Source of the DNA: Stagnimonas aquatica
Lineage (GTDB): Bacteria > Pseudomonadota > Gammaproteobacteria > Nevskiales > Nevskiaceae
Assembly: GCF_003730135.1 (NCBI RefSeq)
Contig: NZ_RJVO01000001.1
Coordinates: 644,001 to 708,000 of the forward strand
Direction: 5' to 3'
DNA: 64,000 bases
Under the pieces are notes generated by a model, which was not told where the DNA came from, did no database searches, and saw nothing but the letters and a program-made list of their open reading frames with translations. Shown piece after piece: positions 9,225-18,174 of the stretch; the first letter of the stretch is position 1; each line of letters opens with the position of its first letter. The translations under genes and the position numbers were made by a program.

Positions 9225-9292
9225 GCCGCTGAATCGCTGAATCGCTGAATCGCTGAGTCGCTGAGTCGCTGAGTCGCTGAGTCGCTGAGTCG
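9221..9292. repeat. Nine-copy 8-bp tandem repeat (CTGARTCG)
   Basis: Nine head-to-tail 8-mers: one ctgagccg, three ctgaatcg and five ctgagtcg. The first unit contains the TGA stop of the esterase gene, so the array begins exactly at the gene end and runs into the spacer. Confidence 0.9.
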
Positions 9293-9311
9293 GTCGAAGC
9301 TACGCACTACT

Positions 9312-9414
9312 CCTCTCTCCCCTCGTGGGAGAGAGGCTGGGAGAGAGGGGGGCTTTACCGTGCGCTCCGAACCCGCCCCCTCTCCCCTACCCCTCTCCCA
9401 CCAGGGGAGAGGGG
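9312..9414. repeat. Pair of CCTCTCCC hairpin elements
   Basis: There are two perfect 10-bp hairpins: 9312-9321 with 9327-9336, and 9390-9399 with 9405-9414. Both have C/T-rich left arms and G/A-rich right arms and are separated by about 50 nt. Relatives occur at 20882-20905 and 37193-37217. They resemble dispersed intergenic palindromes of gammaproteobacteria and may act as mRNA 3' ends. Confidence 0.65.
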
Positions 9415-9483
9415 AACCCATCCGTTTGTTTGTGGCGGCGCTTGCGGTCTAGGCTGGCGTTGGTTCTGCTCACAAAAGCCGCC

Positions 9484-10029
9484 ATGCCTCATCCACTGTC
9501 CTCACTCCTGCTGGCCCTGCTGCTGAGCCTCGCCGGCCCCGCCGCACAGGCCGCGCCCAGCCTGGTGCTGCTGGTGCGCCATGCCGAGAAAGCCAGCACT
9601 CCCGGCCACGACCCCGGCCTTTCCGCCGCCGGCGAAGCGCGCGCGCAGGCGCTGGCGGCGGCGCTGGCCGAGGCGCGGGTCGGCGCCATCCTCACCAGCC
9701 CGCTGCGGCGCACCCGCGACACCGCCGCGCCGACCGCTGCCGCGAATGGGCTGAAACCGCAGGTCGTCGGCTTCGAGGGCGGCACCGCCGCCCATGTCGC
9801 GGCGGTAGCGGCCGCCGTGCGCGCGCAGGACGCCGCCACCGTGCTGGTGGTCGGCCACGGCAACACCGTGCCGGCGATCCTGGCGGCGCTGGGCGGGCCG
9901 GTGCTGCCCGACTTCTGCGAGAGCTCCTACGGCCACCTGCTGGTGCTGAGCCTGGATGCGAGCCCGCCGCGCCTGCTGCGCGCCCGCTACGGCGCCGCCG
10001 ATCCGGCGCCGGCGAGCGGCTGCCAGTAA
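9484..10029 (+). CDS. Secreted histidine phosphatase family protein
   Basis: 181 residues. ATG 9484 starts a signal peptide (LLLALLLSLAGPAAQA). The mature protein has the phosphohistidine loop LLVRHAEK, SPLRRTRDTA as the second arginine region, and VVGHGNTVP, where the second catalytic histidine lies. This is the short SixA/phosphoglycerate-mutase-like branch. With an export signal it is more likely a periplasmic phosphatase than a mutase. The next gene, a MATE exporter, starts 75 nt downstream. The fold call is strong and the substrate unknown. Confidence 0.85.
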   Translation: MPHPLSSLLLALLLSLAGPAAQAAPSLVLLVRHAEKASTPGHDPGLSAAGEARAQALAAALAEARVGAILTSPLRRTRDTAAPTAAANGLKPQVVGFEGGTAAHVAAVAAAVRAQDAATVLVVGHGNTVPAILAALGGPVLPDFCESSYGHLLVLSLDASPPRLLRARYGAADPAPASGCQ

Positions 10030-10104
10030 GGCGCGCGAGGCGCGCAGGCGCCAGAATGCGCGGCGGCCAACCGGCCGCCGCCCGCCACCGGAACCTCCCG
10101 CCCC

Positions 10105-11436
10105 TTGCCGACCACCCCCGCCAGCCGCCGTCGCGAGATCTGGGCGCTGTCGCTGCCGATCATCGGCGGCATGACCTCGCAGAACGTCCTCAACCTGGTG
10201 GACATGGCGATGGTCGGCCAGCTCGGCTCCTCGGCCCTGGCCGGCGTCGGCCTCGCCAGCTTCATCAACTTCATGGCGATGGCGCTGGTCACCGGGCTCT
10301 CGGCCAGCGTGCAGGCGATCGCCGCGCGGCGCATCGGCGAAGGCCGGCCCGAGCAGGCCGCCGCGCCGCTCAACGGCGGGCTGATCCTGGCGGTGCTGAT
10401 CGGCCTGCCGATCTCGCTGCTGCTGATCGCGCTGGCGCCCTGGCTGTTCTCGGTGCTCAACCCCGACCCAGCGGTGGCCGCGCAAGGCGTGCCCTACTTG
10501 CAGATGCGCCTGCTGTCGGTGGTGGCGCTGGGCATGAACTTCTGCTTTCGCGGCTACTGGAGCGCGGTGAAGCTGACCCGGCTGTACATGCGCAATCTGA
10601 TCTGGATGCACAGCCTCAACATCGCGCTCAACTACTGTCTGATCTTCGGCAAGCTCGGCCTGCCGGCGCTAGGCACCACCGGCGCCGGCCTGGGCACCAG
10701 CATCAGCCTGGTGATCGGCACCGCCACCTACTTCTGGCTGGCGCGCCGGCACGCGGCGGGCAGCGGCTTTCTGCAACGCCGGCCCAGCCGCGAGGAATGC
10801 CTCAGCCTGGTGCGCCTGGGCCTGCCCAATGCCGTGCAGCAACTGCTGTTCGCCACCGGCTTCGTGGTGCTGTTCTGGATCGTCGGCCGCATCGGCACCG
10901 CCGAGCTGGCGGTGGCCAATGTGCTGGTCAACATCACCCTGGTGACGGTGCTGCCGGGCATGGGCTTCGGCATTGCCGCCGCCACCCTCTGCGGCCAGGC
11001 CCTGGGGCGCGGCGCCATCGACGACGCGCAGCGCTGGGCCTGGGAAGTGTTCCGCCAAGCCGTGTGGCTGCTGGCGCCGCTGGCCGCCGCGATGCTGCTG
11101 CTGCCGGGCCTGATCCTGTCCGCCTTTGTCACCGATCCCGCCCTGGTGGCGCTGGGCCGCGTGCCGCTGCAACTGGTCGGTGCGACGGTGCTGGTCGATG
11201 CCCTGGGACTGATCCTGATGAATGCCCTGCTCGGCGTCGGCGCCGCCAAGCTGGTGATGCTGGTCGCCGTGGGCCTGCAATGGGGCCTGTTCCTGCCGCT
11301 GGCCTGGCTGCTCGGGCCAGAGCTGGGTCTGGGCCTGAACGCGGTCTGGCTGGCGATGCTGGCCTATCGCGGCGTGCAAACCGGGCTGTTCACGCGCGCC
11401 TGGCGGCGGCGCGGTTGGGCGGGGATTCGGGTCTAG
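10105..11436 (+). CDS. MATE family multidrug/solute antiporter (TTG start)
   Basis: 443 residues with about twelve hydrophobic segments. The N-terminal IWALSLPIIGGMTSQNVLNL and VDMAMVGQLG are typical of MATE (DinF/NorM-like) cation antiporters, and two homologous halves are visible. No ATG precedes helix 1: the first in-frame ATG lies inside it, so TTG at 10105 is the best start. It should expel drugs or metabolites across the inner membrane using Na+ or H+. Its stop codon overlaps that of the convergent TetR gene by 4 nt, so the TetR protein may or may not control it. Confidence 0.88.
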   Translation: MPTTPASRRREIWALSLPIIGGMTSQNVLNLVDMAMVGQLGSSALAGVGLASFINFMAMALVTGLSASVQAIAARRIGEGRPEQAAAPLNGGLILAVLIGLPISLLLIALAPWLFSVLNPDPAVAAQGVPYLQMRLLSVVALGMNFCFRGYWSAVKLTRLYMRNLIWMHSLNIALNYCLIFGKLGLPALGTTGAGLGTSISLVIGTATYFWLARRHAAGSGFLQRRPSREECLSLVRLGLPNAVQQLLFATGFVVLFWIVGRIGTAELAVANVLVNITLVTVLPGMGFGIAAATLCGQALGRGAIDDAQRWAWEVFRQAVWLLAPLAAAMLLLPGLILSAFVTDPALVALGRVPLQLVGATVLVDALGLILMNALLGVGAAKLVMLVAVGLQWGLFLPLAWLLGPELGLGLNAVWLAMLAYRGVQTGLFTRAWRRRGWAGIRV

Positions 11437-12050
11437 CGGCCTGGCGCCGTCGCTTGCGCTTGCGCGCCGACGACCAGCAATTCGATCTGGCGCCGGGCCG
11501 CCGCCGTATCGGCTTCCACGCCCAGCAGAATCTGGCGGTCCAGATCGTTGAGCACCGCGAGCTGGCCGCCGACCAGCGCCTCAAGCAATTCGGGGCGCGC
11601 GATCACCGCTTTACCCTCCGGCAACAGGGCAACAGCCCGCGCGAGAAAGGAGCGCCAGGCTTGGAGGCTGGAAAGGAACTGCGCGCGAATCTTGGCGTCC
11701 TGCCTTGCCAGGCCCATCAACTCCATCGTCAGCACGCCCAGAGCCAGGCCCTTGGCGGCGCGGTAACGCGCCAGGCAGTGGTCGATGATTTCCCAGAAGT
11801 CGGTGCTGCTGGCGAAGCGCTCGAAGAAGAAGCCCGAGTCGAAGCGCAGGGTGTTGCGTTCGATCAGCGCCAGCAGCATCTGGTCCTTGCTGCGGAAATG
11901 GCTGTAGACCGCTCCAGTGCTCATGCCCGACTCGCGCACCACATCGGTCATCGCGGTGTCGGTGATGCCTTTCTTGCGGATGCAGCGGGCCAGAGCGTCG
12001 AGCACTTCCTCGCGCCGCTGCAGCATGTAGCTTTCACTTCTCTTCGGCAT
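11433..12050 (-). CDS. TetR family transcriptional regulator
   Basis: 205 residues. The N-terminal helix-turn-helix is clear: IRKKGITDTAMTDVVRESGM, then STGAVYSHFRSKDQML. The C-terminal ligand domain is variable, as usual. It lies 93 nt downstream of the TonB receptor on the same strand and tail to tail with the MATE gene. The best regulatory target is the divergent region 14544-14875 between the receptor and the MFS_2/S9/hydrolase genes, which carries a small palindrome. The target is inferred from position only. Confidence 0.9.
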   Translation of the reverse strand: MPKRSESYMLQRREEVLDALARCIRKKGITDTAMTDVVRESGMSTGAVYSHFRSKDQMLLALIERNTLRFDSGFFFERFASSTDFWEIIDHCLARYRAAKGLALGVLTMELMGLARQDAKIRAQFLSSLQAWRSFLARAVALLPEGKAVIARPELLEALVGGQLAVLNDLDRQILLGVEADTAAARRQIELLVVGAQAQATAPGR

Positions 12051-12143
12051 GTTGGGGCGGTATCCGCCGCGACTGAAGGTTGACCCGGCCCGGCTGGTTG
12101 TCGGGGCCGGATTGTAGCTTCGAGACCTCGGCGCGGCGCCGGC

Positions 12144-14543
12144 TTAGAACTCCAATGCCAGACGCAGACTCAGGGTGCGCGGCCGGTTGTAGGTGGTCGA
12201 GAGATGATCCTCCTCCGGTGAGCCGCCAGCGATACTGACGATGGCGCGGGCATCGGTCAGATTGGTGAGGGCCAGGCTGAGGGTAGGCCGCAGCGCCCAA
12301 CGGGTGGCGGTCGCGCCCAGATTGAGGTTGTAGGTGCTGAAGCCAAAGACCGGATAGTCGTGCTGGATGTCGTTCCAGGCGTGGCCCTGGTAGCTGTGGA
12401 ACAGCGCACCGCTGAGCTGCCAGGCATCGAACTCGCGTTTGTAGGCCAGCGTGGTGGCGCTCTGGATCTTCGGCGACAGCGGCATCTCCGAGCCCACCGG
12501 CACCTCGGTGCCGTCCTCGCTGGTGAACACCTCGGTGGTCCGTGCCTGGATGTAGGCGCCGGCGTAGGACAGCGACAGGCCACGGATCGGCAGCAGCAGG
12601 CGCAGCGTGCCCTCCACACCTTGGCTGCGCGCACCGCCGACGTTGTCGACATAGGACGACAGTCCGCTCGGCGCCACCTGGAAGACCTGCGGATTCTTCC
12701 AATCCAGCAGGAAGGCGGTGACATCCAGGCGCAGGCGCCGCTGGAACCAGTCGGTGCGGACGCCGATCTCGTGATTCCAGAGCGTGCTGGAGTCGAAGGT
12801 CGGATGCGATTCGTCGGAGCCCGGAACTGCAGTGGGTTGCAGGTTAACGCCGCCGAACTGGAACCCGCGCGAGACGTTGGCGTAGAGCAGGACGTTGCGG
12901 CTGAGCTTGAGCGTCGCCGCCAGCTTGGGGCTGAAGCCCTTGCTCTCCACCCCGATGTTGCGCGGCGCGGTATCGCCACCACGGGCAAGGGTGGTCACCA
13001 GCCCCTTGGACTCGGCGTCGCCGGACACTTCCGAACGGTACAGGCGTGCGCCGGCGGTCAGTTCCAGGCGGTCCCAGAACTCGGCCGACAGCTCGCCGAA
13101 CACCGCGCGCTCGCGGGCCACCAGCGGATGGAAGCTGCTGTTGGCCAGGCTCAGGCCCTGTTCGGTGGTCGCGCCTTCCACCAGCCCCGGCAGCAAGGGG
13201 CCGAGCAACTGCAGAAAATCGGTCAGGTACTGGGTGTTGGGAACGTAGACATTGGTCAGCGTGTCGGCGCTGTATTCGCTCAGGTAGACGCCGCCGAGCC
13301 AGTTCCATTGACGCTGACCGGCAAGCGATTGCAGGCGCAGCTCCTGCATGTAACCGCGCGCGTCGGAAAGCTCGGACCCGCCGATGCTGGCGATACCGGC
13401 GGTGGCCAGTTCCGGCGCCACGGTATAGCTGGCATCGAGGTCGTAGTCGGTGAACTTGGTCTGGTAGGCGCTGACCGACACCAGTTGCGCCCAGTCAAAG
13501 CGGTAGCGGGCCTCCAGACTGGCCAGCTCGAACACGTATTTGGTGGGGCTAGAGCGCGGTGCGTCGTCGCGCTCCAGGCGGCCGTCCTGGTTGGTGGCGA
13601 AGCCCTGTTCGTCGCTGCTGCGCGACTGCCGCATGTAGGCGGCGTTCAGACTCAAGCGCTCGCCGGGCTCCCAACGCCCCATCACCCGTCCACTCCATTT
13701 GCGGGCAGCGTCGGCGTCCTCGCGTTGCTCCTGGGCCGTTCCAACGTCATACACCCCAGGAATCCGCTGCCAGACGCCGGCGGCGCGCAAGGCGGCCGAG
13801 CTGCCCATCGGCACATTGATGGCGGCACCATAGGTCGGTCCGTACCCGCCCTGCTCGATGCGCGTGCCTTCGGCAAAGGCCTTGCCCTCCCAGCGGCCGA
13901 GTTCCGGCGCGTTGGGGACATAGCGGATGACTCCGTTCAGCGCCGAGGCGCCGAACAAGGTGCCCTGCGGCCCCTTCAGCACTTCCACCGTGCGCAGATC
14001 GAAGGGGTCAGGGTCGACCACGAAGAAGCTGCCGTAGGGGTCGGTCAGCGAGACATCGCCGATCAGGCTGCCGGTGGTCTGGTTGGCCCCGTCGCTCGGC
14101 CCCACGCCCCGGATGGACAGCTTGCGCGCCTTGTCGGCGCTGGCGTCCTGCATGCTCAGGCCGGGCACCTGATCAATGAAATCCTTCAGCTCACGGGCAC
14201 CGATGCTTTCCAGCTCGGCGCCACTGAGCGCGCTGATGCTCGCCGGAATCTTGCGCACCGAGCGCTCGCGTTTGGTCGCCGTGACCACCACTTCCTCAAG
14301 CTGGGTCGCCGAGGTTGGCGGCTGCTTTTCGGCGGTCGGCGCCGGCTCGGTGGCGGACAGCTCGGTGGCGGACAGCTCGGTGGCGGACAGCTCGGTGGCG
14401 GACAGCTCGGTGACCGGCAGGGTCGCCAGCGCTGGCGATTCCACCGGCTCCGGAGCCGGCTGCGCAAGGGCGACCTGCCCGGTCACGACCAGAGCAGCCA
14501 GCAACGCGGCCGAGGACAGCGCCAGGGCGCGGGACGAGCACAT
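12144..14543 (-). CDS. TonB-dependent receptor with repeat-expanded N-terminal linker
   Basis: 799 residues. A signal peptide (ending VALAQ) is followed by a linker with the pentapeptide ELSAT repeated four times (about 46-65). Then comes a TonB-box-like stretch (LEEVVVTATKRE), the plug (IPASISALSGAEL, VLKGPQGTLFGASALNGVIRY) and a long beta-barrel ending in LALEF. It imports an unidentified large or scarce substrate through the outer membrane. It is divergent from a coupled MFS_2/S9 peptidase/hydrolase operon and followed by tetR on its own strand, which hints at a peptide-like ligand. Receptors of this type also take up siderophores and terpenoid-like compounds, so the ligand is open. Confidence 0.9.
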   Translation of the reverse strand: MCSSRALALSSAALLAALVVTGQVALAQPAPEPVESPALATLPVTELSATELSATELSATELSATEPAPTAEKQPPTSATQLEEVVVTATKRERSVRKIPASISALSGAELESIGARELKDFIDQVPGLSMQDASADKARKLSIRGVGPSDGANQTTGSLIGDVSLTDPYGSFFVVDPDPFDLRTVEVLKGPQGTLFGASALNGVIRYVPNAPELGRWEGKAFAEGTRIEQGGYGPTYGAAINVPMGSSAALRAAGVWQRIPGVYDVGTAQEQREDADAARKWSGRVMGRWEPGERLSLNAAYMRQSRSSDEQGFATNQDGRLERDDAPRSSPTKYVFELASLEARYRFDWAQLVSVSAYQTKFTDYDLDASYTVAPELATAGIASIGGSELSDARGYMQELRLQSLAGQRQWNWLGGVYLSEYSADTLTNVYVPNTQYLTDFLQLLGPLLPGLVEGATTEQGLSLANSSFHPLVARERAVFGELSAEFWDRLELTAGARLYRSEVSGDAESKGLVTTLARGGDTAPRNIGVESKGFSPKLAATLKLSRNVLLYANVSRGFQFGGVNLQPTAVPGSDESHPTFDSSTLWNHEIGVRTDWFQRRLRLDVTAFLLDWKNPQVFQVAPSGLSSYVDNVGGARSQGVEGTLRLLLPIRGLSLSYAGAYIQARTTEVFTSEDGTEVPVGSEMPLSPKIQSATTLAYKREFDAWQLSGALFHSYQGHAWNDIQHDYPVFGFSTYNLNLGATATRWALRPTLSLALTNLTDARAIVSIAGGSPEEDHLSTTYNRPRTLSLRLALEF
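14346..14420 (-). repeat. 15-bp in-frame tandem repeat inside the TonB receptor gene
   Basis: Four identical units of ctcggtggcggacag (14346-14405) and one degenerate copy (14406-14420) encode the ELSAT repeats. The period is five codons, so copy-number change would alter linker length without breaking the frame. Confidence 0.92.
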
Positions 14544-14875
14544 GATGAATCCCCTATAAAAGAACGACTCGTCGTTATATTTTCACGATTTCACGAACTT
14601 GTCACCTCCGCCCATTCGCCGCTGCGAGACAAGGCGGAATATCGCCATTATTATATTGTTTTTTCTGATTATTTTAACAATAAAGCACTCCTTAAAATGT
14701 CATCACAGAGGCCTACAATTTCTCATAAATCGACATCTTGTTCGTTTTTAAATAGACTACGTCCTGCCTCGAAACCGGCCATCGCCGTGCAGCGCACCAC
14801 GCCCCCGATCCCCACCCCAGCAGCCACCACCGGCAGGTCAGACCCGGCAGACCCAGCCCCTCGGAAGCAGCGGTC
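14544..14875. promoter_or_regulatory. AT-rich divergent control region
   Basis: 332 bp between the receptor and the MFS_2 gene. From about 14555 to 14760 the base composition drops sharply below the surrounding GC, with runs such as ttattatattgttttttc. It has room for two divergent promoters. A short inverted repeat (AACGA-ctcg-TCGTT, 14563-14576) lies 20 nt upstream of the receptor start and is a candidate TetR operator. No coding sequence is evident. Confidence 0.6.
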
Positions 14876-16222
14876 ATGACCCGCGACTGGCGGCAATCGC
14901 TGGCCTTTGGCCTGGGCGCCGCGGCAGCGTCCTGGCCGCACACCCTGATCGCGGTGTACCTGTTGTTCTTTCTTACCGAATACGCGGGGATCAACCCGGC
15001 GCTGGCCGGCCTGGTGCTGGCGGCCCCGCGCATCTGGGACATGGCGATGGACATCCCAGTCGGCCGGCTTTCCGACCGCTGCGCCCACGGCCCCGGTGGC
15101 CGGAGGCGCCTGGTGCTGTGGAGCGCCATCGCCCTCAGCAGCCTGCTACCGCTGACCTTCTACCTCCCGCCCACCGACAACGTCTGGCTGCGCGCCGCCT
15201 TCTTCACCGTGGTCGGCATGGCACACGCCTCGGCGTTCTCGGCGTTCAGCGTCAGCTACATGGTGCTCGCCGACGAGAACGCGGGGGGCCACACTCGACG
15301 CAACGTGCTGATCGCCGCCGCCGCGATCTGCACCGTGGCTTTCAACGTCGCGCTGACCGCGCTGGCGCCGAAGCTGATCGCGCTCGGCGGCGATGGCCCC
15401 GACGGCTATCTGTTCATGAGTCTGGCCTTGCTGCCACCGGCAGTCCTGTTCTTCGGGTTTGGCTATCGGGCCGTGGGCCAAGAAGCCGGCAACGCGCCTG
15501 CGGCATGGCCACCGCGACACGAGCGCCTGCTACCGCAATTGCGCAGCACCTTCGGCAACCGGGCGTTCTGGATGCTGATCGGCATCCTGCTCTGCCACAC
15601 CCTGGGCATGGGCTGCCTCAACGCACTCGGCATCTACGCCAACAAGTACCTGCTGGAACGCCAGGCCGAAGACCTGGTGGCGCTGCTCTCGCCCATCGCC
15701 GTTGCCGCCCTGGTCGGCATGCCGCTGGCGGTGCCACTGGCCAATCGCCTGGGCATAGCCACGGCCATCAAGCTGGGCCTGGGTGTGCAGGCCCTGGGGC
15801 TGTTCCTGCTCTGGCTGGCGATGGTGCAACTGCCGGCGCTGCTCATCCCCGCCGGGGCACTGGCAGGCTTGAGCACCGGCGCGCTGACGCTGTGGCTGAT
15901 GGGCGCAGTGCTGGACCTCTGCAAGAGCGAGGGCGATCCGGTGCCCAAGGGCGTCTATCTGGGCATCTACTACGCCGTGCAGAAACTCGGGCAGTCGGCC
16001 GGCGGCCTGCTAGCCAGCGGCGGCCTGGCGCTGATCGGCATCGGCTCGGGCACCCCCTCGACGCCGGAACTGCGTCTGGACCTCGCGGTGCTGACGCTGA
16101 TTGGCCCCTTCGCCCCTCTGTTGCTGGGCTTCTGGCTGGCGCTGCGCATGCCCTGGCCCCAGCACCCACCCCCCTCACCCGACTCCGCGACGCCCGCCGT
16201 CGGCGCGCCGCCACCTCCATGA
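14876..16222 (+). CDS. MFS_2 (GPH-type) sugar/solute symporter
   Basis: 448 residues with about twelve membrane segments. IYLLFFLTEY-like helix 1 (here VYLLFFLTEYAGINP) and DMAMDIPVGRLSDRC in the first loop match the glycoside-pentoside-hexuronide cation symporter family (MFS_2), where this aspartate-rich loop is conserved. It is the first gene of a three-gene operon: its TGA overlaps the ATG of the S9 peptidase. It probably moves the product of TonB-dependent uptake across the inner membrane. Related carriers occur in sphingomonad and xanthomonad polymer-use loci. The substrate is not evident. Confidence 0.85.
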   Translation: MTRDWRQSLAFGLGAAAASWPHTLIAVYLLFFLTEYAGINPALAGLVLAAPRIWDMAMDIPVGRLSDRCAHGPGGRRRLVLWSAIALSSLLPLTFYLPPTDNVWLRAAFFTVVGMAHASAFSAFSVSYMVLADENAGGHTRRNVLIAAAAICTVAFNVALTALAPKLIALGGDGPDGYLFMSLALLPPAVLFFGFGYRAVGQEAGNAPAAWPPRHERLLPQLRSTFGNRAFWMLIGILLCHTLGMGCLNALGIYANKYLLERQAEDLVALLSPIAVAALVGMPLAVPLANRLGIATAIKLGLGVQALGLFLLWLAMVQLPALLIPAGALAGLSTGALTLWLMGAVLDLCKSEGDPVPKGVYLGIYYAVQKLGQSAGGLLASGGLALIGIGSGTPSTPELRLDLAVLTLIGPFAPLLLGFWLALRMPWPQHPPPSPDSATPAVGAPPPP

Positions 16223-18174
16223 CGCTCTCCGCCCCCCTCATCCCGCGACGCCTGCTGCAGGGCAACCCCAGCCGTCTGCAAGCCCAGATCAGCCCCGACG
16301 GCAGCCGCCTCAGCTTTCTGGCGCCGGTCGATGGCGTGCTCAACCTCTGGCTGGCGCCGGTGGCGACGCCGGAACAGGCACTGGCCCTGACCCGCGACCG
16401 CCAGCGCGGCATCCGGCAGTACGGCTGGACCCCGTCCGGCCGCCAGCTCTGGTATCTGCAGGACCAGGGCGGCAACGAGGACTTCCAGCTCCATGTGGTG
16501 GATCTGGACGAGGGTCAGGTCCGCAACCTGACGCCGTTCCCCGGCACCCAGGTCCGCCTGATCGGGCTCAGTCGCCGCTATCCAGAGCAGGCGCTGGTCG
16601 CCATCAATCGCCGCGACCGGCGCTGGCACGATGTCTTCCGCCTCGACCTGCGTAGCGGCGAGCTGGCGCTGGTGCTGGAGAACAACAGCTACGCGCTGTT
16701 CCTCGCCGACGACGAACTGCGCCTGCGCCTGGCGGCCAAGGCCACCGCCGACGGCGGCATGGAAGTCCATGTGCCGGAAGACGGGGAGCGCTGGCGTGCG
16801 CTGTTCCGGGTCGGCGCCGAAGACGTGGTCACCACCAAGCCGCTCGCGATGGGCCCCGCCGCCGAATCCACGGCCTACTTTCTCGACAGCCGTGGCCGCG
16901 ACACCGCGGCGGCGGTCGCCATCGACCTGATCAGCGGCGAGCGCAGCCTGCTGGGCGAGCACCCTGCGGCCGACGTCCTGGAGTTGCTCGTCAACCCGAT
17001 CAGCCTGCGTCCCGAAGCCTGCCGCAGCGACCATCTCGCGCCGGAATGGCTGGTGATCGGTGCCTCGCTGAACGAGGATCTGGCGCGTCTCGCCGCCCAT
17101 GCCACCGGCGGCGATTTCCAGATTCTCAGCCGCAGCGCCGACGACGGCCGCTGGATCGTCGCCTTCAGCAGCGATACCCAGCCAGGCCAGTACGCGCTCT
17201 ATGAACGCGACAGCGGCAACATCCGTCCGCTGTTCGTCGCGCGCCCGGAGCTGGAAGGCTGGCCGCTGGCGCCGATGCGTTCCCTCACCCTGCGCGCCCG
17301 CGACGGCCTGCCGCTGGTGTCCTACCTGACGTTGCCGGCCGACACCGCCCTCGACGCCGCCGGCCGTCCCCGGAACCCCTTGCCGATGGTGCTGCTGGTG
17401 CACGGCGGCCCCTGGGCGCGCTACCACTATGGCTACAACGCCGAACACCAGTTCTACGCCAGCCGTGGTTACGCGGTGCTCGCGGTCAACTTCCGCGGCT
17501 CCACCGGCTTCGGCAAGGCCTTCGTCAACGCCGGCAACCACGAATGGGGCGGCAAGATGCACGACGATCTCGTTGATGCCGCGCACTGGGCCGTGGGCGC
17601 CGGCATCGCCCAGCGCGAGCGGATCGCCATCATGGGCGGCAGCTACGGCGGCTACGCGGCGCTGGTGGGCTTGAGCTTCACCCCCGATCTGTTCGCCTGC
17701 GGCATCGACATCGTCGGCCCCTCCAACCTGGAGACCCTGCTGGGCTGCTTTCCGCCGTACTGGGGGGCGATCTTCGAGCAGTTCGCCCTGCGCACCGGCG
17801 ACCCGCGCACCGAGGACGGCCGACAACTGCTGCGCGAGCGCTCGCCGCTGCACCGCGCCGAGGCCATCCGTAAACCCTTGCTGATCGCACAGGGCGCCAA
17901 CGATGTGCGGGTAACTCGCCAGGAATCCGACCAGATCGTCGCCGCCATGAAGGGCAACGACCAGCCGGTGACCTACGTGCTCTATCCCGACGAGGGGCAT
18001 GGGTTCGGCCGCGCCGAGAATCGGCTGTCGTTCATGGCGCTGACCGAAGCCTTCCTGGCCCGCTTCATGGGTGGCGCCTGCGAGCCGCTGGGCGATGCGC
18101 TGGACGGCAGCAGCCTGCAAGTCCTGGAAGGCGCCGAATGGATTCCCGGCCTTGGCGGTCCCCGCCAAGCATGA
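16219..18174 (+). CDS. S9 family prolyl oligopeptidase-type peptidase
   Basis: 651 residues. ATG 16219 overlaps the upstream stop as ATGA. An N-terminal beta-propeller region (about 1-370, with SPDGSRLSFLAP and WTPSGRQLWYL blades) precedes an alpha/beta hydrolase domain. LLVHGGPWARY forms the oxyanion loop, GGSYGGYAA carries Ser475, GANDVRV carries Asp562, and DEGHGF carries His594. It lacks an export signal, so it acts in the cytoplasm. The family includes acylaminoacyl peptidases and the isopeptidases that open lasso peptides, and no lasso-peptide biosynthesis genes are nearby. In context it would cleave an imported short or modified peptide. Confidence 0.92.
   Translation: MTLSAPLIPRRLLQGNPSRLQAQISPDGSRLSFLAPVDGVLNLWLAPVATPEQALALTRDRQRGIRQYGWTPSGRQLWYLQDQGGNEDFQLHVVDLDEGQVRNLTPFPGTQVRLIGLSRRYPEQALVAINRRDRRWHDVFRLDLRSGELALVLENNSYALFLADDELRLRLAAKATADGGMEVHVPEDGERWRALFRVGAEDVVTTKPLAMGPAAESTAYFLDSRGRDTAAAVAIDLISGERSLLGEHPAADVLELLVNPISLRPEACRSDHLAPEWLVIGASLNEDLARLAAHATGGDFQILSRSADDGRWIVAFSSDTQPGQYALYERDSGNIRPLFVARPELEGWPLAPMRSLTLRARDGLPLVSYLTLPADTALDAAGRPRNPLPMVLLVHGGPWARYHYGYNAEHQFYASRGYAVLAVNFRGSTGFGKAFVNAGNHEWGGKMHDDLVDAAHWAVGAGIAQRERIAIMGGSYGGYAALVGLSFTPDLFACGIDIVGPSNLETLLGCFPPYWGAIFEQFALRTGDPRTEDGRQLLRERSPLHRAEAIRKPLLIAQGANDVRVTRQESDQIVAAMKGNDQPVTYVLYPDEGHGFGRAENRLSFMALTEAFLARFMGGACEPLGDALDGSSLQVLEGAEWIPGLGGPRQA

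Noticed and set aside
12360-14879. Long plus-strand frame opposite the first TonB receptor
   Set aside because: It is fully antisense to the receptor. The translation has low complexity and no domain.
15118-16218. N-terminal extension of the S9 peptidase frame
   Set aside because: It overlaps the MFS_2 gene in another frame. ATG 16219 with an ATGA overlap and a propeller start just after it is the real start.
14876-18174. Lasso-peptide cluster, suggested by the S9 peptidase next to a TonB receptor
   Set aside because: No precursor peptide or B/C-type biosynthesis genes are seen nearby. Only the uptake/cleavage side is present.
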